This document shows positions 1-8,463 of a stretch of DNA of 64,000 bases, in pieces. This DNA is from Sphingobacterium hungaricum. GTDB taxonomy: Bacteria > Bacteroidota > Bacteroidia > Sphingobacteriales > Sphingobacteriaceae. The stretch lies in NCBI RefSeq assembly GCF_015210005.1, contig NZ_MU158697.1, forward strand, positions 62,001 to 126,000. The letters are read 5' to 3'. Each line of letters starts with the position of its first letter. Position 1 is the first letter of the stretch. A program made the translations under genes and the position numbers. The notes under the pieces are model-generated. The model was not told the DNA's origin and did no database searches. It saw nothing but the letters and a program-made list of their open reading frames with translations.

Positions 1-62
1 ATGAATTCGTCCTTTATTTCATCGAACGTAAACAACACCCTATTTTTATTGATTTTTCTCAT
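1..62 (-). CDS. possible start of an unidentified gene running off the left edge
   Basis: On the minus strand an ATG at 62..60 opens about 20 codons (MRKINKNRVLFTFDEIKDEF) to the window edge without a stop. A purine-rich stretch (aaggaaaa) lies just upstream, and the coding sense is polar and plausible. The same bases on the plus strand encode only a 26-residue hydrophobic ORF that stops at 81. If real, this gene is divergent from nuoH and separates nuoH from the rest of the complex I genes. Too little is visible to name it. Confidence 0.3.
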   Translation of the reverse strand, partial: MRKINKNRVLFTFDEIKDEF

Positions 63-171
63 GTTGATTTTCCTTAATTAAATTTCCGAAAATAAATTCT
101 TTGCTAATCATTTTATTCTAAATATTTCATTATAGCCTACTAAATTACTAGAGCAATTCCCCACTTTTACG

Positions 172-179
172 TATGTTTG
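172..179 (+). promoter_or_regulatory. possible -7 box upstream of nuoH
   Basis: TATGTTTG matches the Bacteroidota -7 consensus TAnnTTTG and lies about 30 bases before the nuoH start. No TTG element is seen at the expected distance upstream, so the site is weakly supported. Confidence 0.3.
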
Positions 180-209
180 TAGGCAATTAAGAATTATTCT
201 AAACGAAAT

Positions 210-1283
210 TTGTACGAACTATTTATTCATATCTTAATCCCAATTGCAATATTTTCATTTATTGCTCTTTTTACGTTGTTTGCAGTTTATGCGGAGCGTA
301 AAATTGCGGGATTTGTACAAGATCGTTTAGGTCCTATGGAAACCGGAAAATACGGTTCGCTGCAAACCATAGCCGATATTCTTAAACTTCTACAGAAAGA
401 ATTTATTACACCAACTGTAGCCGACAAAATCTTATTTGCAGCGGCTCCTGTAGTGATATTTTCAGCGGTGTTTATTGGATTTGCGGTGATGCCATGGGCT
501 CCTGATTTTCTTCCAGCAAATTTAAATACAGGTTTGTTTTTTATCATGGCTGTTATCTCGATCGATGCGATCGGTATCTTAATGGCCGGTTGGGGTTCGA
601 ATAATAAGTTTTCATTGCTAGGCTCCATTCGTGCTATCGCACAAATGGTTTCGTATGAAATTCCGATTGGCTTATCGCTGATTTCTGTGGTGATGCTGAC
701 GCAAACAATGAATTTGAATGAGATCGTCTTCCAACAAGGTGTCTTAGCTAGTGACCCAATTTTCTTTTTTGGCTTTTGGGATGTCACGCAGATTGGAGGC
801 CTGTTTTCTTGGTATATTTTCCAAGCACCGCATCTGATCATTGTATATATCATCTTTTTCGTCGCTACGTTGGCAGAATGTAACCGCGCTCCTTTTGATA
901 TTCCGGAAGCGGAAAGTGAATTAATCGGAGGTTTTCATACCGAATACGGAGGCATTCGATTTGCCTTTATTTTCCTGGCGGAATATGCCATGATGTTTTT
1001 GGTTTCCATGCTCGGCGTTATTTTGTTTTTAGGTGGATGGAATACACCGCTTCCAAACATTGGAAGTTTTGCGCTTGCAGACTGGACGACCGGATTGTAT
1101 TGGGGGATTTTCTGGACAATAAGCAAGGCTTTGTTTATTGTAGGTGTACAAATGTGGATTCGCTGGACATTGCCTCGTTTCCGCGCCGACCAGTTAATGA
1201 ATTTATGTTGGAAAGTGTTAATTCCTATAGCTTTTGTCTGCATGGCTATTTCAGGTGTTTGGCGCATAATCGTTATGGTGTAG
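210..1283 (+). CDS. nuoH: NADH-quinone oxidoreductase subunit H
   Basis: Membrane subunit of complex I (ND1 family) that couples the quinone site to the proton-pumping arm. The 357 residues are strongly hydrophobic with about eight membrane segments. Near residues 27-40 is AERKIAGFVQDRLGP, and near 225-250 the acidic loop APFDIPEAESELIGG, both hallmarks of NuoH. The frame is closed by a TAG at 180-182 and contains no ATG before the AERK motif, so TTG at 210 is the best start. It is the first gene of a seven-gene run, one base before nuoI. nuoA-G are not in the window, which is unusual because nuoG normally precedes nuoH. Confidence 0.95.
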   Translation: MYELFIHILIPIAIFSFIALFTLFAVYAERKIAGFVQDRLGPMETGKYGSLQTIADILKLLQKEFITPTVADKILFAAAPVVIFSAVFIGFAVMPWAPDFLPANLNTGLFFIMAVISIDAIGILMAGWGSNNKFSLLGSIRAIAQMVSYEIPIGLSLISVVMLTQTMNLNEIVFQQGVLASDPIFFFGFWDVTQIGGLFSWYIFQAPHLIIVYIIFFVATLAECNRAPFDIPEAESELIGGFHTEYGGIRFAFIFLAEYAMMFLVSMLGVILFLGGWNTPLPNIGSFALADWTTGLYWGIFWTISKALFIVGVQMWIRWTLPRFRADQLMNLCWKVLIPIAFVCMAISGVWRIIVMV

Positions 1284-1284
1284 T

Positions 1285-1848
1285 ATGATTTTAAAAGCAA
1301 CATTAAATGGTTTCGCGACCGCAATAAAAGGAATGCTTTTAACCATAAAGCATCTTTTCGGCGCGCGCGGATCACGCAAAGAATTTGACATTCGGAAAGA
1401 AAATTATTTCGATGAACAAAATGGCGTGACCACGGTTCAATATCCGAAGCAAGAAATGCCGATTCCAGAAGTTGCGCGTTATCAACTAGAAGTTGAAATT
1501 GACGATTGCATTGTCTGTGATTTATGTGCAAAAGCTTGCCCTGTGGATTGCATCGATATTTTGGCAATCAAATCCCCCGAAGCAATCGGAAAAACGTCGG
1601 ATGGAAGCGTCAAGCGTTTGTATGCCGAAAAGTTTGATATCGATATGGCCAAATGCATGTATTGCGGATTATGTACAGTAGTTTGTCCTACAGAATGCAT
1701 CACAATGACCAATCAATACGATCGCACGACCACAAAATTGACGGACTTAATCTATGATTTTGGGGAAATGACTGACGAAGAAGTGCTGCAACGTAAACAA
1801 GAATGGACAAAATTCCAAGCTGATAAGGAGGCGGCAAAAGCAAAATAA
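1285..1848 (+). CDS. nuoI: NADH-quinone oxidoreductase subunit I, 2x[4Fe-4S] ferredoxin-like
   Basis: Peripheral iron-sulfur subunit of complex I that passes electrons through clusters N6a and N6b toward quinone. Two CxxCxxCxxxCP motifs are intact: C75/C78/C81/C85 (CIVCDLCAKACP) and C124/C127/C130/C134 (CMYCGLCTVVCP). The 187-residue length and the amphipathic N-terminus fit NuoI. The stop codon overlaps the nuoJ start by one base (TAATG), consistent with translational coupling in the nuo operon. Confidence 0.95.
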   Translation: MILKATLNGFATAIKGMLLTIKHLFGARGSRKEFDIRKENYFDEQNGVTTVQYPKQEMPIPEVARYQLEVEIDDCIVCDLCAKACPVDCIDILAIKSPEAIGKTSDGSVKRLYAEKFDIDMAKCMYCGLCTVVCPTECITMTNQYDRTTTKLTDLIYDFGEMTDEEVLQRKQEWTKFQADKEAAKAK

Positions 1849-2396
1849 TGACTTTAGAAGTAATTCTGTTTTATGCATTTGCTTTGCTTGCTATCGGTTC
1901 GGCCCTATTGGTTGTTAGTTTAAAAAACCTAGCCAGAGCATTATTTTTGTTTTTTATTGTGCTGTTCGCAATGGCGGGATTGTATTTATTTGCCTTAGCT
2001 GATTTTGTGGCCATCACGCAAATATTAATTTACGTTGGCGGCGTGCTGATTTTAATGATTTTTGCATTTATGCTGTCCAATAAAGAATTGTTGGCGGATC
2101 TTCAAAATACATCAAAGCAATTTTTATCCTTGCCTAACTGGCAAGCTGCTGTATTAGCCATAGGCTTTTTAGCGGCCATAAGTTACGGAATTTATGAATG
2201 GCAAGACTTTACGCCGGACTGGATTACGACAAACCTAAGAAATGGTCAGGTCATAAAACCTACGGACAATACAATCAATGAAATCGGCTATAAATTTATC
2301 ACGCAATATGTGCTTGCTTTTGAAGTAATTTCCATTTTTCTATTGATGGTGCTGATTGGCGCCGCGCATATTTCACGAAGGGAGGAACAAGCATGA
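1848..2396 (+). CDS. nuoJ: NADH-quinone oxidoreductase subunit J
   Basis: Membrane subunit of complex I (ND6 family), 182 residues with five predicted membrane segments. The conserved third helix region near residues 50-75 (ADFVAITQILIYVGGVLILMIF), with the Tyr of the IYVGG motif, is clear. A roughly 40-residue loop follows near residues 115-155 before the last helix, as in other NuoJ proteins. It overlaps nuoI by one base and nuoK by four (ATGA). The role is inferred from family and operon position; NuoJ is structural and takes part in the central proton path. Confidence 0.93.
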   Translation: MTLEVILFYAFALLAIGSALLVVSLKNLARALFLFFIVLFAMAGLYLFALADFVAITQILIYVGGVLILMIFAFMLSNKELLADLQNTSKQFLSLPNWQAAVLAIGFLAAISYGIYEWQDFTPDWITTNLRNGQVIKPTDNTINEIGYKFITQYVLAFEVISIFLLMVLIGAAHISRREEQA

Positions 2397-2698
2397 TTAC
2401 CTTGACTCACTGTCTTGTCGTCAGTGCTTGCATCTTTTGTATTGGCTTGTATGCAGTTTTAGCAAAGCGAAATGCGATTATGGTTTTGGTCGGCATCGAG
2501 TTGATGATCAATGCGGCCATTTTAAATTTTGTTGCCTTCGGCAAATACGATGAAAGCAATTATGGGGGTCAGATTTTTGCACTTTTTGCAATTGTGTTAG
2601 CCGCCGCCGCTGTTGCCGTTGGTCTAGCAATTATTTTAAATGTTTACCGAAAAAACAAAACCATTAATTTGGACGATATAACCGATTTGCGCGATTAA
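2393..2698 (+). CDS. nuoK: NADH-quinone oxidoreductase subunit K
   Basis: Small ND4L-family membrane subunit of complex I, 101 residues and three helices, the usual size. The essential membrane glutamate of helix 2 is present (E36 in VGIELMINA). In helix 3, where E. coli NuoK has E72 in LAAAEASIGLA, this protein reads LAAAAVAVGLA, so the second membrane glutamate is replaced by Ala73. The codons are unambiguous (gcc gcc gcc gct). It overlaps nuoJ by four bases and nuoL by one. Identity is secure; the missing glutamate is the notable point. Confidence 0.95.
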   Translation: MITLTHCLVVSACIFCIGLYAVLAKRNAIMVLVGIELMINAAILNFVAFGKYDESNYGGQIFALFAIVLAAAAVAVGLAIILNVYRKNKTINLDDITDLRD

Positions 2699-4704
2699 TG
2701 GATTTTTTGACAAACATATCTCCTATTTCCTGCAGCCTTTTGGTTGTGCTTCTCCCCTTTTTGGCATTTTTATATCAAGCTATTGTAGGACGGAAAGCCC
2801 GTTCGGGAAATGTAAGTTTGGTCGCCATTAGTCTAAGTGCAATCTTAAGCATTTATCTATTCTGGAATCAATCTCCGATTGAAAGCAACATCGAATGGTT
2901 TCGAATTGGTGACAAACGATTTTTCTTGGGCATCTTATTAAATAACACGACTCTATTGATGCAAGCTTTAGTGAGCATCGTTGCATTGCCCGTGCATATC
3001 TATTCCAAAGCTTACATGAAAGGCGATTCTGGAATACATCGCTATTGGATGTACTTAAGCTTATTTTGCTTTGCCATGCTAGGCTTGGTCGTTTCTAGCA
3101 ATTTATTGCAGTTGTATATTTTTTGGGAATTGGTCGGTTTTGCATCCTACTTATTGATTGGTTTTTGGTTCACAAAAGAGTCTGCTGCGCAGGCAAATAA
3201 GAAAGCATTTATTATCAATCGAATTGGCGATTTGGGATTTTTAATTGGCTTGGCCATTGTTTATGCCCAATTCGGAACGTTCAATATTGTTGAATTGTTT
3301 GCTGTGAATGGCTTAGCAGAAAACTGGTTTTCGCAAGTAAACAGCCTATCTGGAACTTGGCTCACCGTTGCTGGCTGTGCTTTTTTCTTAGGTGCAATGG
3401 CAAAATCAGCTCAATTTCCACTACATGTTTGGTTGCCTGATGCGATGGAAGGACCGACTTCGGTATCGTCTCTAATCCATGCTGCCACAATGGTCGCAGC
3501 TGGTGTATTTTTATTAGCCACAGTTTTTCCATTATTAAATGAAACGGTTTTATTGATTATTGCTATTATCGGAACGACAACAGCTTTGCTCGCTGCATTT
3601 TTTGCGCTGACACAAAACGACATCAAGAAAATTTTGGCATTTTCTACGATTTCACAATTGGGATTTATGGTTGTAGGAATTGGAATTGGTGCTTGGGATG
3701 CCGCTTTGTTTCATTTGACAACACATGCCTTTTTTAAATGTTTATTGTTTTTAGCGGCCGGTGCTGTCATTCATGAAATGGCACATTTCAAACATGAAAC
3801 GAATTTGGATTTCGATCCTCAAGATATTAATTTCATGGGCGGCTTGAAGAATTACATGCCAAAAACTGCCTTGTTGATGGGAATTGCTTCATTGGCTTTA
3901 GCTGGCTTTCCATTGACTTCCGGATTTTTGAGCAAAGATGCTTTAGTTATTTCAACATTTGAATGGGCTGTCGCGAAAGGAGGTTTGTATTATGCATTTC
4001 CTATTATCTTGATTGCGGTCAGTTTAATGACTTCGTTCTACATCGGTCGCCTAATTTTAAAAACCTTTTTCGGAGATTTCGCCTTCGCAAAGAACCTAAA
4101 AGCTGCTAAAATCCATGAAGCTTCGAAGACCATGATTTATCCAATGGCATTTCTCGCTTTATTCTGTCTCTTTATTGTCTTTTCTTGGAATCCGATTTCT
4201 TATCATTTGTCTTGGGTTTTAAAAGAGTTTAATTTGACCTATACTTTTGAAGAAATTCATAGTTTGCACATACTTATTCCAGTTATTCTTACGGTTGGAA
4301 GTTTGCTGATGTGGTGGATAGGCTATCAGCTATATATTCAGAAAAAACAGCAAGTCAAACAGAACGCTTTATTTAGATTTTCTTTCAACCAAGGATATCT
4401 AAATGAATTCTATGCGAAAACTATTATAAAACCGACGTTGCTATTGGCGAACTTTAGTTATTGGTTTGACCGAACAATCATTGATGGATTGGTTGATTTA
4501 TTGAGTAAAATCACAGTAGCCCTTTCAAATTTATTTGCGTGGGTAGACAAATATATTGTTGACGGAATCGTCAATGCATTCGGTTCCATCGCTTACGGAA
4601 CAGGCAATCTGCTTCGCTGGGTTCAGAATGGACGTTTGCAAAGCTACCTTGGTTTTGCATTTACTATGGTTTTATTGGGATTAATTTATTTGATAGTTAT
4701 TTAA
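2698..4704 (+). CDS. nuoL: NADH-quinone oxidoreductase subunit L
   Basis: Distal antiporter-like proton-pumping subunit of complex I (ND5 family), 668 residues. The pump-type motifs are present: FWELVGFASYLLIGFW near residues 142-157 with the conserved glutamate, and MAKSAQFPLHVWLPDAMEGPTSVSSLIHAATMV near 235-267 with the conserved lysine and histidines. The long C-terminal part (after about residue 500) is amphipathic and ends in a hydrophobic helix, fitting the lateral arm and its anchor. It starts at TAATG with nuoK and is followed one base later by nuoM. Confidence 0.96.
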   Translation: MDFLTNISPISCSLLVVLLPFLAFLYQAIVGRKARSGNVSLVAISLSAILSIYLFWNQSPIESNIEWFRIGDKRFFLGILLNNTTLLMQALVSIVALPVHIYSKAYMKGDSGIHRYWMYLSLFCFAMLGLVVSSNLLQLYIFWELVGFASYLLIGFWFTKESAAQANKKAFIINRIGDLGFLIGLAIVYAQFGTFNIVELFAVNGLAENWFSQVNSLSGTWLTVAGCAFFLGAMAKSAQFPLHVWLPDAMEGPTSVSSLIHAATMVAAGVFLLATVFPLLNETVLLIIAIIGTTTALLAAFFALTQNDIKKILAFSTISQLGFMVVGIGIGAWDAALFHLTTHAFFKCLLFLAAGAVIHEMAHFKHETNLDFDPQDINFMGGLKNYMPKTALLMGIASLALAGFPLTSGFLSKDALVISTFEWAVAKGGLYYAFPIILIAVSLMTSFYIGRLILKTFFGDFAFAKNLKAAKIHEASKTMIYPMAFLALFCLFIVFSWNPISYHLSWVLKEFNLTYTFEEIHSLHILIPVILTVGSLLMWWIGYQLYIQKKQQVKQNALFRFSFNQGYLNEFYAKTIIKPTLLLANFSYWFDRTIIDGLVDLLSKITVALSNLFAWVDKYIVDGIVNAFGSIAYGTGNLLRWVQNGRLQSYLGFAFTMVLLGLIYLIVI

Positions 4705-4705
4705 A

Positions 4706-6310
4706 ATGGGGATTCTTTCAATACTGCTTCTATTACCATTGTTTGCTTGTTTGCTGATTTTAGCAATCCCAAGTAGCTATAGAAACAGCTATAAATACAT
4801 TGCATTAGGATTTGCTTTTCTTCAATTCCTAGTCTCAGGTTATCTCTATTGGCAATTTGACGGCTCTCAAACTGGAATCAATTCCGTCAGTGGCTATCAA
4901 TTCGTTGAACAGCTTCCATGGCTTCGTTTGGATTTAGGTTCTCTTGGACAATTGGAAATCGATTATTTTATTGGTATCGATGGAATTTCGATGCCCTTGA
5001 TATTGCTGAGCACAATTGTTATGTTGATGGCAATCGGTGCATCATGGAATATCAGCAAGAGCTTGAAAGGCTATTTTGCCTTGATGATGCTCTTAAGTAC
5101 CGCGATTATCGGAATTTTTGTTGCGTTGGATTTCTTCTTGTTCTATATTTTTTACGAAGTCATGCTATTGCCTTTGTATTTTCTGATTGGAATTTGGGGT
5201 GGCGCAAGAAGAGAATATGCAGCGATTAAGTTCTTTATCTATACATTATTCGGTTCGGTATTTATGTTGCTGGTTATGGTTGGACTGTATTTTTCAGTCA
5301 TCAATCCAGACACAGGAGCACATACCTTCAACATGTTGCACATGATGAATCCGGCGAATTATGTAGATGGTTCGTTTTTCGCAACGGCAGCAAATTCATT
5401 TGACGTTTTTGGCATTCCTGCCAGAATGGTTGGTTTCATCATTCTATTTATTGCTTTCGCAATCAAAATTCCAATTGTTCCATTGCATACCTGGCTGCCT
5501 GATGCGCATGTGGAAGCTCCAACTCCTGTATCGATTATTTTAGCTGGTATTTTATTGAAAATCGGAGGTTACGGAATTATTCGAATTTGTTATTCAGTCT
5601 TTCCAGATGCTGCTGTCCAAGCGAATTGGTGGATTGGCTTGATTGGCGTGGTTTCGATTATTTATGGTGCGTTGAATGCTTTGGCACAAAAAGATTTAAA
5701 ACGAATGATTGCCTATTCGTCCGTTTCCCACATGGGATTTGTGACCTTGGGTATCGCTTCGATGACTGTAGAAGGAATTTCAGGTGCGATGTTTCAAATG
5801 GTCAGTCATGGATTTTTATCTGCCGCACTATTCTTCATGGTAGGCGTTATTTACGACCGTGTACATGATCGCTATATTTATAATTTCCGAGGCTTGGCGA
5901 CTTTGATGCCAAAATTTACGGCATATCTAGCGATTGCATTTTTTGCATCCTTAGGCTTGCCCGGCTTCTCCGCTTTTATCGGAGAAGCATTTGTGATTAT
6001 CGGAACTTTTAATGCTGAATTAGTGGGCACAGGAATTTCTCGCTGGATGGCATTAGCTGGTTCAATTGGTATTTTATTAAGCGCTGTCTATTTTCTTTGG
6101 ACTTTACAGCGCATGTTTTTTGGACAAACTCGCTTAAAAGGTGGTGAAGAATGGGCTGTTGCATTGACCGATTTAAGCAAGCGTGAACAGCTTATTTTGT
6201 TTCCAACAATTGCTTTGTCTTTGCTTTTAGGAATTATGCCATCTTTAGTTTTCGACCAGATGAATGCCGCTGTCGTCAATTTGGTAGCGCTTGTTTCAAC
6301 TCATTTATAA
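4706..6310 (+). CDS. nuoM: NADH-quinone oxidoreductase subunit M
   Basis: Second antiporter-like proton-pumping subunit of complex I (ND4 family), 534 residues with about 14 membrane helices. Signature segments are FYEVMLLPLYFLIGIWGG near residues 148-165 with the pump glutamate, and IKIPIVPLHTWLPDAHVEAPTPVSIILAGILLKIGGYG near 253-290 with the conserved lysines. The RMIAYSSVSHMGF motif near 333-345 is also typical. Spacing to nuoL is one base and to nuoN six bases, so it belongs to the same transcript. Confidence 0.96.
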   Translation: MGILSILLLLPLFACLLILAIPSSYRNSYKYIALGFAFLQFLVSGYLYWQFDGSQTGINSVSGYQFVEQLPWLRLDLGSLGQLEIDYFIGIDGISMPLILLSTIVMLMAIGASWNISKSLKGYFALMMLLSTAIIGIFVALDFFLFYIFYEVMLLPLYFLIGIWGGARREYAAIKFFIYTLFGSVFMLLVMVGLYFSVINPDTGAHTFNMLHMMNPANYVDGSFFATAANSFDVFGIPARMVGFIILFIAFAIKIPIVPLHTWLPDAHVEAPTPVSIILAGILLKIGGYGIIRICYSVFPDAAVQANWWIGLIGVVSIIYGALNALAQKDLKRMIAYSSVSHMGFVTLGIASMTVEGISGAMFQMVSHGFLSAALFFMVGVIYDRVHDRYIYNFRGLATLMPKFTAYLAIAFFASLGLPGFSAFIGEAFVIIGTFNAELVGTGISRWMALAGSIGILLSAVYFLWTLQRMFFGQTRLKGGEEWAVALTDLSKREQLILFPTIALSLLLGIMPSLVFDQMNAAVVNLVALVSTHL

Positions 6311-6316
6311 TCATCA

Positions 6317-7807
6317 ATGGAAAAGTTTGAACCTGTTATTTCAGAAACCATTGATCACATAATTGCTTCCTCAGGCCTGTTAAAACCTGAGATTGCGTTA
6401 GCTATTGCATTTTTACTGAGCATTATTTCTTCTCTATTCTTTGAGAAAAAATTTAAAAACAGCACCTTTTTAATTGCGGTTCTAGGGTTCATCAGTGCAT
6501 TCATCTTATTGATTCCTCAATTCAATGACCCCCAAGAAGGTTTTTTCGGAATGATTAGACGGGATGACTTTTCCATTTATGGAAGAATGCTTATTCTGTT
6601 CGCTTCTTTGGTTACAGGCTTTTTTATACAACAGCATTTTAAGCACAAAGCTATAAAACGAAAAATTGCAGATGTGTATTCTATTCTTTTGGCTGCAAGT
6701 TTTGGATTAAGCTTATTAACGATTACTACGAATTGGTTATTGGTATTTATTAGCATTGAAACCGTGTCAATCGCATCCTATGTGTTGGTGGGTTATTTGT
6801 CCGAAAACAAAAAGCAATCGGAAGCTGCTGTTAAATATGTTTTATTTGGTTCTGCCTGTGCCGCAATGATGCTGTATGGATTATCTCTTCTGTATGGTTT
6901 TACGGGAAATTTAGATTTTACTTCTGCCATGCATATTCAGGGATTAATTTCTGCTCCAAAAATTCTTTGCAGTGTGGCCATTTTGTTTCTGTTTGCAGGT
7001 ATCGGATTTAAGTTAAGTTTCGCACCTTTTCATGTTTGGAGTCCGGATGTCTATGAGGGAGCACCGACACCGATCACAGCATTCTTATCCACAGTTCCAA
7101 AAATTGCGGTTATGATTTTGTTCTCGAGATTATGTGCTTCTTGGTTTGAAACATTCTTTTACTTTAGTGAGTTAACATTTCTGCTTTTAGTCGTCATCGC
7201 TATTGTCACGATGGTTGTCGGGAATTTCATTGCCCTGCGTCAAGAAAACATGAAACGATTAATGGCCTATTCATCCATCGGTCATACCGGATTTCTATTG
7301 ATGGCCGTTTTGGCTTTCGTACAAGGCAATACGGATGTACTGCTGTTTTATATGGCCGTATATGTCTTAATGAACTTATCGGCATTTCTATACATTGATT
7401 ATTTAGAAAGCAAAATAGGTGATGCAAACATTCAATCCTTCATGGGATTAGGAAAAAAACTTCCATTCACGTTTGTTGGGTTTTCATTGATAGGAATTTC
7501 ATTGATTGGACTACCGCCAACAGCAGGATTTATTGGAAAATTTCTGATTTTCTCCAACGTTTTTGAATTGTATAGCGAAAGCTCTGAATTCGCGTATCTG
7601 TTGCTGTTGATTGTTGGGGCCATCACAACTGTCGTATCGCTGTTTTATTATTTAAAAATCCCGCTTTATGCATTTCTGAAAGAAAATAAAAGCGACAGCG
7701 TCATTAAGGAAACATTTACTTTTCAGAATTGCTTAGCCTTTTTGTTCTGTATCGCAGTGGTCATTTTGGGTATCTTCCCTAGCCTGCTGTTATCTCTCTT
7801 AAAATAG
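6317..7807 (+). CDS. nuoN: NADH-quinone oxidoreductase subunit N
   Basis: Third antiporter-like pump subunit of complex I (ND2 family), 496 residues. Evidence includes FISIETVSIASYVLVGYL near residues 140-160 with a membrane glutamate, the FKLSFAPFHVWSPDVYEGAPTPITAFLSTVPK block near 233-265, and RLMAYSSIGHTGFLL near 313-327. It is the last gene of the nuo run; a promoter-like -7 box follows within 40 bases for the next gene. The seven membrane-arm genes lie in the standard order H-I-J-K-L-M-N. Confidence 0.95.
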   Translation: MEKFEPVISETIDHIIASSGLLKPEIALAIAFLLSIISSLFFEKKFKNSTFLIAVLGFISAFILLIPQFNDPQEGFFGMIRRDDFSIYGRMLILFASLVTGFFIQQHFKHKAIKRKIADVYSILLAASFGLSLLTITTNWLLVFISIETVSIASYVLVGYLSENKKQSEAAVKYVLFGSACAAMMLYGLSLLYGFTGNLDFTSAMHIQGLISAPKILCSVAILFLFAGIGFKLSFAPFHVWSPDVYEGAPTPITAFLSTVPKIAVMILFSRLCASWFETFFYFSELTFLLLVVIAIVTMVVGNFIALRQENMKRLMAYSSIGHTGFLLMAVLAFVQGNTDVLLFYMAVYVLMNLSAFLYIDYLESKIGDANIQSFMGLGKKLPFTFVGFSLIGISLIGLPPTAGFIGKFLIFSNVFELYSESSEFAYLLLLIVGAITTVVSLFYYLKIPLYAFLKENKSDSVIKETFTFQNCLAFLFCIAVVILGIFPSLLLSLLK

Positions 7808-7839
7808 GTTAATCCCATTTTACATACGACAATATTCTA

Positions 7840-7847
7840 TATATTTG
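7840..7847 (+). promoter_or_regulatory. -7 box (TATATTTG) directly before the DUF4254 gene
   Basis: TATATTTG is a perfect match to TAnnTTTG and ends three bases before the ATG at 7851. In Bacteroidota the transcript starts about four bases after this box, which would place it on the ATG itself. No clear TTG -33 element is visible. Confidence 0.5.
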
Positions 7848-7850
7848 TAC

Positions 7851-8456
7851 ATGATTAGTTCAATTGCAAATTCTGTTTTCCAACGTGCCATCGATGATTA
7901 TCATGTGTACGATGCGATCGATCATCCCATGGAAAATCCTTATGCTCAAGATGGCATAGAACATTTATTCTATTTAAAATGTTGGATAGATACGATGCAA
8001 TGGCATATGGAAGATGTGGTTCGCAATCCAGAAATTGATCCTGCAGAAGCATTGAACTGGAAGAGAAGAATCGATTCGTCGAATCAATACCGGACCGATA
8101 CCGTTGAATACATTGACAGTTATTATTTAGCCAAGTTTGCGGATGTGGAAGCTTTGGCGGATGCAAAAGTGAATACCGAAAGCCCGGCTTGGGCGCTGGA
8201 TCGCTTATCTATTCTGGCATTGAAAATCTATCACATGGAACAAGAAACTTTGCGTTCGGATGCTGCCCCAGATCACATAGCTTCTTGTCAGCAAAAGTTG
8301 AACATCTTATTGGAGCAACGAAACGACCTTTCGCAAAGCATCGACGAGTTGCTGACGGATATTGCCGTAGGCATAAAATACATGAAAGTCTACAAACAGA
8401 TGAAAATGTATAACGATCCTTCGATGAATCCTGTTTTATACGCAAATAAAAAATAA
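7851..8456 (+). CDS. DUF4254 domain-containing protein
   Basis: A 201-residue soluble, mostly alpha-helical acidic protein of the DUF4254 family, recognised from its opening MISSIANSVFQRAIDDYHVYD and the DHPMENPY segment. No biochemical function is established for the family. Rich charge and a helix-rich middle (residues 90-180) are visible, with no signal peptide or membrane segment. I chose ATG 7851 rather than the TTG two codons earlier because the family begins at MIS and the TTG is part of the -7 box. It directly precedes a GT9 heptosyltransferase-like gene by seven bases, suggesting a shared transcript and a link to envelope glycan assembly; that link is inference. Confidence 0.8.
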   Translation: MISSIANSVFQRAIDDYHVYDAIDHPMENPYAQDGIEHLFYLKCWIDTMQWHMEDVVRNPEIDPAEALNWKRRIDSSNQYRTDTVEYIDSYYLAKFADVEALADAKVNTESPAWALDRLSILALKIYHMEQETLRSDAAPDHIASCQQKLNILLEQRNDLSQSIDELLTDIAVGIKYMKVYKQMKMYNDPSMNPVLYANKK

Positions 8457-8463
8457 GCCTTTC

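Noticed and set aside
1-81. 26-codon plus-strand open frame at the window start
   Set aside because: Too short and low in complexity; the minus-strand frame over the same bases reads more like a protein start.
287-853. Long opposite-strand frames within nuoH (and similar frames elsewhere)
   Set aside because: They are shadows of well supported genes, with composition that follows from the coding strand and no recognisable motif.
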